Shown here: one piece after another, positions 1-7,669 of the stretch | How the letters are laid out: every line of letters begins with the position of its first letter | Position numbering within the stretch: the first letter of the stretch is position 1 | IMG/VR virus record: IMGVR_UViG_3300029266_001866 | Span: 1-28,437 of that record | Direction: 5' to 3' (one strand) | DNA length: 28,437 bases | DNA from: a virus | Translations under genes and position numbers: made by a program | Notes under the pieces: model-generated | Told to the model about the DNA's origin: nothing | Seen by the model: only the letters and a program-made list of their open reading frames with translations | Databases searched by the model: none

Positions 1-420
1 AACTTCTGGAGTCTCATCTGTAGGAGCATCCAATGTTCCTGCAACAGTTGGTGTATCATCTGTAGGTGCTTCTACTGTTGTTGCAACTTCTGGAGTCTCA
101 TCTGTTGGAGAACTTAAAAGTACAGAAACTTCTGGAGTCTCATCTGTAGGAGCATCCAATGTTCCTGCAACTTCTGGTGTCTCATCGGTTGGAGCATCCA
201 ATGTTCCTGCAACTTCTGGTGTCTCATCGGTTGGAGAACTTATTTGAGTTGCAACTTCTGGTGTCTCATCTGTTGGAGAACTCAAAAGTACAGAAACTTC
301 TGGTGTCTCATCTGTTGGAGAACTCAAAAGTACAGAAACTTCTGGTGTCTCGTCAGTTGGCGAATTTAGAAGAACAGAAACTTCTGGTGTCTCGTCAGTT
401 GGCGAATTTAGAAGAACAGA
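1..420 (-). repeat. Ten in-frame 42-bp tandem repeats (SVLLSSPTDETPEV type)
   Basis: Ten consecutive 42-bp units fill bases 1-420 exactly and probably continue past the window edge. Each encodes 14 residues ending in PTDETPEV (one unit has PTDDTPTV), with a variable first half such as SVLLSS, SVLLNS, AGTLDA, ATQISS or ATTVEA. Units at 253-294 and 295-336 are identical at the base level, as are 337-378 and 379-420, which points to recent duplication. All units are in the reading frame of the large minus-strand gene. Confidence 0.95.
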
Positions 421-2763
421 GCTTTCTACAAACACTTCAGAATTATCGGCCGGTAAGACAGTACCATCTTCAGATGTATCAGAATTATCCGATGATGTAA
501 TAGTACCATCTTCGGATGTATCAGAATTATCAGAACTTGCAACAGATGAATCTATCGTTTCACTAGAATCTGTACCCGATTTTGTATCAGTATCTAAAGA
601 AACTTCTGAACTATCAGTAGATGTTGTTCCTGCATTTTCTTTGGTTTCTTCTAATATAGTTTCAATAGATTCATCTAAATCTGGTGCATCTACAGCTGTC
701 GCAATTTCTTTATCAATATCTTGTTCTTGATCGGAAAGATCTACGGTTTCTACAACATTTTCACTATCTCTATCAGATGTGGTTGTTACGTCTAATATAT
801 CAGCTATAGGTCTATCTAAAAAACTATTTCGTATTACTTCGCTGAGTGCTTCTTGTGTTAAAAGAGAAAATGTTTCGTTTATTATTTCTTGATCTACATC
901 CGATAAATTTTCATTTTCTAAAATATTATCAAATTCAGATTCTAATAAATTTACTATTTCGGATTGACTAATCGATTCCGTATCAGAAAGAGTTATATCT
1001 TCTGATACTTGTTCTAGGACGGCTGTTAAAAGATCTGTAGTTATTTTTTCGGATACGCTATCAACAGTCGCCAAAAATTCAGTTATTTTTTCCTCTATAC
1101 TATCAACGTCTGAAGTAGTAATATTTTCAGTTTCAGTTTCCGTACCCACATCAGATTCTGCTGATATTTCAGTTTCAGTTTCCGTACCCACATCAGATTC
1201 TGCTGATATTTCAGTTTCAGTTTCAGTACCCAAATCTGATACGGCAGAAATTTCGGTTTCAGTTTCAGTACCCAAATCAGATACAGCAGATATTTCAGTT
1301 TCGGTTTCGGTGGCTACATCGGATACATCAGATATTTCAGTTTCAGTTTCAGTACCTAAATCAGTTGTACCCACAACTTCCGTTTCAGTTTCCGTACCCA
1401 CATCAGACACAGCAGAAATTTCAGTTTCAGTTTCAGTACCTAAATCAGATTCTGCTGATATTTCAGTTTCGGTTTCAGTACCTAAATCAGATTCTGCCGA
1501 AACTTCTATTTCAGATACAGTACCTAAATCAGATACAGCAGATATTTCAGTTTCAGTTTCAGTACCTAAATCAGATACAGCAGATATTTCAGTTTCTGAA
1601 TCTGTGACCACATCAGACACAGCAGAAATTTCGGTTTCAGTTTCCGTGACTAAATCTGACACGGCAGAAATTTCGGTTTCAGTTTCAGTACCCAAATCTG
1701 ATTCGGTTGATATTTCAGTTTCTGACTCTGTACCCAAATCTGATACATCAGATATTTCAGTTTCGGTTTCAGTACCTAAATCAGATTCTGCCGAAACTTC
1801 TATTTCAGATACAGGATCAATATCTGACAATCCTAAAGTTTCATTATCCGAAACGGGATCAAGATCTGACAATCCTAAAGTTTCATTATCAGAAACGGAA
1901 TCTAATTCTGGCGTTGTTATAGTTTCTGCTGTGGCGATCACTTCTTGTATGAGAGTTTCAGTATCATATATATTTTCTTTTAAAATTTCATTTAAAGTAA
2001 ATATATCGGCCGTTTCTTCTATACCAAATTCAGTTATGGTGTGTGTTAATATCTCAGAGATATTTTCTCTAATTGTTGCGGTTACAATTTCTTTTATTTG
2101 TTCAATATCGTAACTAATAGATTCATTTTTTTCTACGACATTAACAATGAGAGATTTTATAGAGTTTATAACATTTGTCTGAGCCCTATAAGACACTTCC
2201 TGATTATCACTAGATCCTGGCCTACTAACTTCCGTATCAAATCCTGCAAACTGTGGATCAGAAAGTTCTACTATCCATCTAACAATAATTCCCGATATAT
2301 CTATGTCAAAAATATTTGGTTGGTTTGTATTGGGAATATAATCTGATACTGAAATTCTAATCGTATCTCCATTAACGACTGTTGTAGAATTTCCGACAGA
2401 TATACCATTTTTTTCAATATCCCCGCCATTAAATGTTATTGTAGCCATAGCGAACGGGAGATCTGACACCATAATAAGATTAGATTTTACTTTGATTTTC
2501 CAATAATCTGCAAAATATCCGAAAAGTTTCAAACCTTGTGTTTGAAAAGTATATTCGATGTTTCCTTCGGTAAAAACGGTATCCTGTGGAATGTTCCATC
2601 CATAAGGATATCTAAATTCATATAGATTATCATTGATAGAAAGACTAAACTCTTTATTTTGTGGATCTGTAGTTGGAACAACTATGTAATTGGAAGGCCT
2701 TTCGACCCCAATCCTAACTTTTTTTAAGTCATTAAATAAAAATATGTTGGCAATATCTGGCAT
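1..2763 (-). CDS. Giant acidic tandem-repeat protein, 3' end outside window (partial)
   Basis: Reading the complement from an ATG at 2763, the frame has no stop down to base 1, so at least 921 codons belong to one gene whose end lies outside. AAGAG six bases upstream supports this start. Residues 1-210 look beta-rich; around 100-140 the pattern (ATITFNGG, then VNGDTIRISV) resembles Ig-like repeats of adhesins, a weak match. Residues 210-286 look helical. Residues 287-552 are 19 tandem 14-residue units of the type LGTETETEISAVSD. Residues 553-744 are an acidic linker, 745-772 two units of DNSDTSEDGT type, and 782-921 ten units of SVLLSSPTDETPEV type. From residue 287 on I count only eight Lys/Arg in 635 residues, so the protein is very acidic and probably extended or disordered. 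I do not recognise a family. Its place at the end of a tail gene run suggests a fibre, whisker or decoration protein (inference). Confidence is high that it is coding, low on role. Confidence 0.85.
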   Translation of the reverse strand, partial: MPDIANIFLFNDLKKVRIGVERPSNYIVVPTTDPQNKEFSLSINDNLYEFRYPYGWNIPQDTVFTEGNIEYTFQTQGLKLFGYFADYWKIKVKSNLIMVSDLPFAMATITFNGGDIEKNGISVGNSTTVVNGDTIRISVSDYIPNTNQPNIFDIDISGIIVRWIVELSDPQFAGFDTEVSRPGSSDNQEVSYRAQTNVINSIKSLIVNVVEKNESISYDIEQIKEIVTATIRENISEILTHTITEFGIEETADIFTLNEILKENIYDTETLIQEVIATAETITTPELDSVSDNETLGLSDLDPVSDNETLGLSDIDPVSEIEVSAESDLGTETETEISDVSDLGTESETEISTESDLGTETETEISAVSDLVTETETEISAVSDVVTDSETEISAVSDLGTETETEISAVSDLGTVSEIEVSAESDLGTETETEISAESDLGTETETEISAVSDVGTETETEVVGTTDLGTETETEISDVSDVATETETEISAVSDLGTETETEISAVSDLGTETETEISAESDVGTETETEISAESDVGTETETENITTSDVDSIEEKITEFLATVDSVSEKITTDLLTAVLEQVSEDITLSDTESISQSEIVNLLESEFDNILENENLSDVDQEIINETFSLLTQEALSEVIRNSFLDRPIADILDVTTTSDRDSENVVETVDLSDQEQDIDKEIATAVDAPDLDESIETILEETKENAGTTSTDSSEVSLDTDTKSGTDSSETIDSSVASSDNSDTSEDGTITSSDNSDTSEDGTVLPADNSEVFVESSVLLNSPTDETPEVSVLLNSPTDETPEVSVLLSSPTDETPEVSVLLSSPTDETPEVATQISSPTDETPEVAGTLDAPTDETPEVAGTLDAPTDETPEVSVLLSSPTDETPEVATTVEAPTDDTPTVAGTLDAPTDETPEV
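448..531 (-). repeat. Two 42-bp repeats of a second type (DNSDTSEDGT)
   Basis: Bases 490-531 encode DNSDTSEDGTITSS and 448-489 encode DNSDTSEDGTVLPA, two 14-residue units in the same frame. A partial third copy begins with DNSEV at about 447. Sequence differs from the flanking blocks but the 14-residue length is the same. Confidence 0.8.
1108..1905 (-). repeat. Nineteen in-frame 42-bp tandem repeats (LGTETETEISAVSD type)
   Basis: The 798 bases divide exactly into nineteen 42-bp units without any indel. The typical unit is LGTETETEISAVSD. The first units in translation order diverge (LDSVSDNETLGLSD, LDPVSDNETLGLSD, IDPVSEIEVSAESD), the rest vary at a few positions (AV or AE before SD; LG, VG, LV or VV at the start). 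Each unit carries about four acidic residues and no basic ones. Confidence 0.95.
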
Positions 2764-2775
2764 TAATTCTCTTAC

Positions 2776-2807
2776 AAAAAAAGGGGAACCAAAGTTCCCC
2801 CTTTATT
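2776..2807 (-). terminator. Rho-independent terminator after the 1595-residue gene
   Basis: On the minus strand a perfect 7-bp stem, GGGGAAC and GTTCCCC with a TTTG loop (2783-2800), is followed by seven T (2782-2776). It lies 34 bases past the TAA at 2834 and 13 bases before the ATG at 2763. Its layout is that of an intrinsic terminator, so the acidic repeat gene would need read-through or its own promoter. Confidence 0.8.
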
Positions 2808-2811
2808 TATT
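2804..2811 (-). promoter_or_regulatory. Possible late promoter element, one mismatch
   Basis: Minus-strand AATAAATA differs from the T4 late consensus TATAAATA at one base. It sits immediately upstream of the terminator hairpin rather than after it, so a transcript starting here would carry the hairpin in its leader. The surrounding sequence is A/T-rich and a chance match is likely enough to keep confidence low. Confidence 0.3.
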
Positions 2812-2833
2812 TTAAATTTTACTATTCCATTAA

Positions 2834-5800
2834 TTATGTAAAGGTATTTTGTTCACTTGCAACCTGATCTCTTGGAGTAAAATCACTATATTGAGGTCTT
2901 ATACTACCACCCCGACATTGGATAAATATTCTCATACCATTACCATATGGTTTAGTTGAGTGCATACCTAAGTAAGTTCTAGAAACAGAATTTTCTGGTG
3001 TGTCAAATGCCCGTACACTAGGTGACGCTGTGGCCCCTGATCTCTGTCCTGTTGCCAAAGTTAAACCACCTTGATACACATTATGCCAATAATATTCTCT
3101 TCTATAATTTAATGCAAGTGGATCTCCAGCCGGATTGAGTCCGCCGGACTTACTGACATTTACGTCACTTCTAAGACCAGTTGCAGGATCTTCTCCAAAT
3201 TGAGTAGTGGTAAGAATTGTTCCAGCATCTGTATTATCTAACGAAGTAGCATAGGTCTTATCATTAGTATAGTTTCTGTAACCGCTGTGTTGCATGTGGT
3301 CCAAATCGTATTTTGATTCCGATGTTTTGATAATTCCGCCTTGAGTCGAACTACCAGCATTTGCAACACAAACAAGATCCAATTCAGCATTACTATAGAT
3401 AAATCTTTGGGTCGCCAAAGGAGTTGGAAAATTAAATATTACAGTTTTATCTTGTGTAATTGATAATTGTTCTACAGGATTTATACATGCTGGACTATCT
3501 ATTTGTGGAACCACAGCAGAAACATGATAATCCCACGGTTTGAATATATCATTTTCACGCACGACAAATCTATAAATGCCTTTGGCGACAGAATGTATAT
3601 CTTGCCAAATATTAGGAACATCTCTGTCTTCTGGAATTTTAATTAAATAAGTACCTTTTCCAGTGTCCTTTTCTTCAGTATCCGAATAATTTTCATAACT
3701 CAACTTCACAGTGATGCCATCTTGTATTGGAAGTGCGAATTTTAATGTATCATTTGACACATTATATGCATACATAGATTTGGCCACTCCAAAATATTCT
3801 AAACTAGAAGTTGTAGTACCAAATTGAATATCGCCATCACCGTCAATGTTATAGTTTTGTCCCAATATTGCTGAATCAGCCTCTGTTCCATTAACAAAAA
3901 CTTTGAGTCTATTTACTTCGAACAATGGGTGGGAGTTGATACCACTTCTACCATAATAGTTGGCATATTCATTATTATATCCAGCACCTTTCCATGAATA
4001 TTCGTATATAAAAGAGTCATCTTTTGGAAACATTTGTATGACAGCGGAAACTCTTGCGCCAATGCGTTCCGCGCTCTTGGCATTCTCTTTCGCAAAACAA
4101 ATCTCATCTCCAATCTCTGGAAGTACGATTTCTTTGTCTAAAACACTTCCCGCCCGACATAGAATTGATCCTTCAAGCTGAGTATTCTGAGATACTATTA
4201 TATCCTCAACTACTAGTCCCTGTGTCTTGCCACCATGAATACCGCGACCACCTACTGGTTGCAATTCTGATTCTGCGAAAGTATACGGTCCACCAAACGT
4301 ACTCAAAGTATCCTTCATCTGTCCAACCGATTCCGAAAACGTCAAAGGTTGCGAGTTCACCGCAAGGCCCACAGATAGGCTATCTTGAATGGCCCTAATA
4401 GCATAATTGGATCCCAAAGGTTCGTATGTGAGCGAAGTATAATAAATAATTGTGTGCGCTTCTCGTTGTACTAAAGCTTTAGCTTCGGTGGAATTGGGTT
4501 TAAAAATCGCCACAGCAGAGGAAAGGGACAATTCTCTTGCTTTTCCATCAGCATTTACTCTTGCAGGTTCTTCTGCCCTATTGATTATTTGAAAATCCTT
4601 TTCGGTATCTAATATAGTGTCTTGGCCAGTTGCACTTCTATGTCTCACTCTTGATAGTGTCAAACCAAGTCTTGTTGGCCCTTGCATTTGATTCCATGCC
4701 ATGACATAATTTGAGAGTCCGTTATCGGTATTTCCCAACAGACCCCAAACTGAAGTACTTCCAGGCGTAAGAGTTGTGCTTGTATATCGGTTGGCAATGG
4801 TGTCGCCCGTAATAAAATCTCCCACTGGAACAAACTTGGTATTCTCAACCTGTTGTGGATATCCTAACGACCATCCATCTCTATCGGTAACAGTGGACGC
4901 TTTTGTGGCACTGGTATGATTTGCAAAGGAAATATTAGCTGGATAATTCGCTGCGGTGATATCTGGGAATTGAAAGAAATCATTAACAGTAGTAAATCCA
5001 GATAGAGTCCCACCCGAACCAATTTGTGCGCCGTCTGTAAGTGGATATCCAGTAGTGCTCGATTGCAAATAATTTTGTCCACTTTGATAAGAACTACTTC
5101 TAACCTGTACTGGTCCAGCATGCGTAATAATTGTACTATCTAGTGGAATTCCGGGCCTTAATTTCCTACCATTTATATCAAAAATTTCCATTTCATCTAA
5201 TGTTTTCGATGACATCACCGTTTCGCCAGTTGCCGGATCCATTTTACTATCTACGGAAGCATAGAACCCTGTATTGTAGTTACTGGTTTCATCTGGTCTC
5301 TTTGCTGGCGCATATAAACAATGCACAGGTGATTTTCCATCCTCGAGTTCAATAGTACCAGACACATTATTTACATGTCTTTGTACTACAAACCAAGCAT
5401 AATCATCATCTTGATCTACTGAGGCCTGATCGTAACAGAAAAATCCTGTTCCATGATCAGTACATGTCAATCTGTATGCCATTGGGTATGATCCTTCGAT
5501 CCCCGACTCTGTTTTACCCTGTCTTCTAAAGAAACCACTTTTTGCTTTATTAGTTTCGGATGCAAAATTGAAATAAACCTCGCTTAGTTCGCCAGGTTGT
5601 CTGAAAATAGCTTGTTTAATACCATCGCGACCTTGTCCAGCTGTCATATCTCCATTATCTAAAATTTGTAATGGAGTTGCAACATTAACGTATAGGTACT
5701 CATCTCTAGAATCATAATAAAATCTCATACGCCACTTTTGTGGTTTGCGTTTATCTCTTACTGGCGGTGTCAAGTTGACAGTCGTAGGCATAGACGTTGT

Positions 5801-7621
5801 GGAAGGAGAAATGTCATCTGTCGAAGATAATAGATCTGTCGCCTTTTCAGATTCTACAACAAATAAATCTCCAATTCGACGAATACAAGACATAACATCT
5901 CTATGATTTTGCTGACCATTGGTACTTATATGGACATTGATTTTGTCTTCTGCTTTTAAATGAGGATATATGATATTATAGGGTTGTGATTCAAAACCAC
6001 CTTCATTGGCCACCATTTCTTTATGATTTGCATTACTAGTAGGAGATCCTGCATCATAACTAATTTCCCATTTACTTTTCTTGATAGCCAGTCTCCAAAA
6101 CTTTGGTTTATATGTAAGTTTTGTGGCATCGGTGAAGGTATTTACTTCATCAGAAAATCTTTCATCTGGGGCCCCTGTATTGGGAGTCATGGTACAAACC
6201 GCACAACCTGCTGGGTGGACATTGTAAGCTCTACCAGAATCTGCCGCGCCGCCCGATCCATCGTCATTGCCGACATCTGTAATTAGCATAGTACCATCAC
6301 CATATGGTTCTATAATTCTTTTTCCCACATCTGTAATTTGAAATCCTGTATCAACAGTTAATGACAAATTTGTTTGCGTATCTGTCAAAGTAGCAATAAT
6401 ATTATCCATAGAGGCGCCAACCGTAAGGTCTGTTAATCCACTACCAGAAAAGGTTAGTTTTGCAATACCTTGTTCTAGTGTAGAAAACGCAGAAGTATAA
6501 TAATTTGAATACGGATGTAAACATAAATCAGTCGCTAAACTCCTCAACATTCCATTAGGAGTATTAAGATCGATATTATTGTCTATGTGATATTCTAATA
6601 TAACATCTTGATTTAAGTCAAAACTTTCAGATCTCCAAATAGCACTACCAAAATCTAAATCTACTTGTGGTTGCGCTGCAATATTAGTAACATTTAGAAC
6701 AACTTGATTTGATGTACTGTCTGCATCAATCCCACCAATTTGAGACTGTGGTATGGTGATTGTATCGCCGGCCGAAAATCCTTCGCCGTATCCCATTAAA
6801 ACAAATTTTGTAACATTACCAGAATTGTCAACATATAATTGTCCCGAAAACCCTGTCAAAGATCCACTACCGGAAGTAGTCAACGGCTGGTCTGTATTGT
6901 GTTTAATAAACCATACACCAGGCCTATGTCCTGCCAAAATAGTGCCAGTACCGTTTACATTAGTAGCTGTTACAGCACCTACGCCATTGACTTGCTGCGG
7001 TCCATGAAATCTTGTTACAATAAAATTGCCTTCTATAGGAGTGTCATCTAATTCAGCGCTGATGGCAGGAAATCCAGCTGGAGCCAATGAATATCCAATA
7101 CCACCATCAATAATTTGGATAGTACTTATTCTACCAGAACCATCTGAAAATGCACGAATATTAGCTGGTTTAAGATCATTAAGTGAAAACAAACCGTTAG
7201 CGACTCCGCCTCTAATACAAACATTAAACACAGTAGACGGCGAGTATCCAACCCCGCCATTTGCAATACTAATACCTGTTACTGCACCAGTTAGAGATAG
7301 AGTTTCCACATTCAGTTCAGCCTTATCCGCTAAATCTACAGGTGAAAACATATATGCTAATGGTTTTTTAATTGTTGTTATAGTACCTGAGATGACTTTT
7401 CTTTCTTCTGACCGTACTTCATAAGGCGGAATTCGATCAATTTGTTTTGTTACATCTTGACCCAATCCTTGCGCTGGTTTATCTAGACGTGTAAATGTCT
7501 GGTTAAATTTATTGGTAAATTGAAATCTTTGATGAAATTTCTGTTGTGGAATTGATATCATTTCGTTTCTCTGGATAGAGAAACCGCCCGACAGATACTT
7601 CTGTTCTAGTGAAGTTGGCAT
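2834..7621 (-). CDS. Large virion structural protein, paralogue A (1595 aa)
   Basis: Start ATG at 7621 has AAGGAG seven bases upstream and a perfect late promoter 28 bases upstream. The protein shares three stretches with the two genes before it: an N-terminal GFSIQRN motif (residues 13-19, shared with paralogue B); a central module from RKPQKWR (about 622) through DQDDDYAWFVVQRHVN to SPVHCLYAPAKRP (about 770); and a C-terminal module from RFVVREND (1351) through NPVEQLSITQ to GNGMRIF near residue 1570. Residues 120-180 hold two GGxGY motifs (NGGVGYS and DGGIGYS) of the kind repeated in phage tail proteins. No transmembrane or enzyme motif is visible. It is probably a virion (tail or fibre-network) protein, by position after baseplate genes and by its late promoter; the exact role is unknown. 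A hairpin terminator follows. Confidence 0.85.
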   Translation of the reverse strand: MPTSLEQKYLSGGFSIQRNEMISIPQQKFHQRFQFTNKFNQTFTRLDKPAQGLGQDVTKQIDRIPPYEVRSEERKVISGTITTIKKPLAYMFSPVDLADKAELNVETLSLTGAVTGISIANGGVGYSPSTVFNVCIRGGVANGLFSLNDLKPANIRAFSDGSGRISTIQIIDGGIGYSLAPAGFPAISAELDDTPIEGNFIVTRFHGPQQVNGVGAVTATNVNGTGTILAGHRPGVWFIKHNTDQPLTTSGSGSLTGFSGQLYVDNSGNVTKFVLMGYGEGFSAGDTITIPQSQIGGIDADSTSNQVVLNVTNIAAQPQVDLDFGSAIWRSESFDLNQDVILEYHIDNNIDLNTPNGMLRSLATDLCLHPYSNYYTSAFSTLEQGIAKLTFSGSGLTDLTVGASMDNIIATLTDTQTNLSLTVDTGFQITDVGKRIIEPYGDGTMLITDVGNDDGSGGAADSGRAYNVHPAGCAVCTMTPNTGAPDERFSDEVNTFTDATKLTYKPKFWRLAIKKSKWEISYDAGSPTSNANHKEMVANEGGFESQPYNIIYPHLKAEDKINVHISTNGQQNHRDVMSCIRRIGDLFVVESEKATDLLSSTDDISPSTTSMPTTVNLTPPVRDKRKPQKWRMRFYYDSRDEYLYVNVATPLQILDNGDMTAGQGRDGIKQAIFRQPGELSEVYFNFASETNKAKSGFFRRQGKTESGIEGSYPMAYRLTCTDHGTGFFCYDQASVDQDDDYAWFVVQRHVNNVSGTIELEDGKSPVHCLYAPAKRPDETSNYNTGFYASVDSKMDPATGETVMSSKTLDEMEIFDINGRKLRPGIPLDSTIITHAGPVQVRSSSYQSGQNYLQSSTTGYPLTDGAQIGSGGTLSGFTTVNDFFQFPDITAANYPANISFANHTSATKASTVTDRDGWSLGYPQQVENTKFVPVGDFITGDTIANRYTSTTLTPGSTSVWGLLGNTDNGLSNYVMAWNQMQGPTRLGLTLSRVRHRSATGQDTILDTEKDFQIINRAEEPARVNADGKARELSLSSAVAIFKPNSTEAKALVQREAHTIIYYTSLTYEPLGSNYAIRAIQDSLSVGLAVNSQPLTFSESVGQMKDTLSTFGGPYTFAESELQPVGGRGIHGGKTQGLVVEDIIVSQNTQLEGSILCRAGSVLDKEIVLPEIGDEICFAKENAKSAERIGARVSAVIQMFPKDDSFIYEYSWKGAGYNNEYANYYGRSGINSHPLFEVNRLKVFVNGTEADSAILGQNYNIDGDGDIQFGTTTSSLEYFGVAKSMYAYNVSNDTLKFALPIQDGITVKLSYENYSDTEEKDTGKGTYLIKIPEDRDVPNIWQDIHSVAKGIYRFVVRENDIFKPWDYHVSAVVPQIDSPACINPVEQLSITQDKTVIFNFPTPLATQRFIYSNAELDLVCVANAGSSTQGGIIKTSESKYDLDHMQHSGYRNYTNDKTYATSLDNTDAGTILTTTQFGEDPATGLRSDVNVSKSGGLNPAGDPLALNYRREYYWHNVYQGGLTLATGQRSGATASPSVRAFDTPENSVSRTYLGMHSTKPYGNGMRIFIQCRGGSIRPQYSDFTPRDQVASEQNTFT

Positions 7622-7648
7622 TTATGGTCTCCTTAAATGTTTTAATTC

Positions 7649-7656
7649 TATTTATA
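7649..7656 (-). promoter_or_regulatory. T4-type late promoter TATAAATA
   Basis: Exact minus-strand TATAAATA lies 28 bases before the ATG at 7621, followed by AAGGAG (7634-7629). The upstream side reads TATTTTTTATAAATA, identical over 15 bases to the promoter at 12230. Late promoters of T4-like phages are recognised by the phage gp55/gp33 factors; those genes are not in the window. Confidence 0.8.
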
Positions 7657-7669
7657 AAAAATACTTCGA

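Noticed and set aside
1-420. Regular repeats considered as a CRISPR array
   Set aside because: Units are directly adjacent 42-bp in-frame coding repeats with no unique spacers and no cas genes.
159-500. Plus-strand frame with LLVSH repeats
   Set aside because: Antisense shadow of the PTDETPEV array at 1-420; no ribosome site and wrong strand for the cluster.
1310-2113. Plus-strand frame of 267 codons rich in SVSVPKSD repeats
   Set aside because: It is the mirror of the minus-strand 42-bp repeats, which lack stops in more than one frame. The minus frame is far longer, has a ribosome site and agrees with the direction of all other genes.
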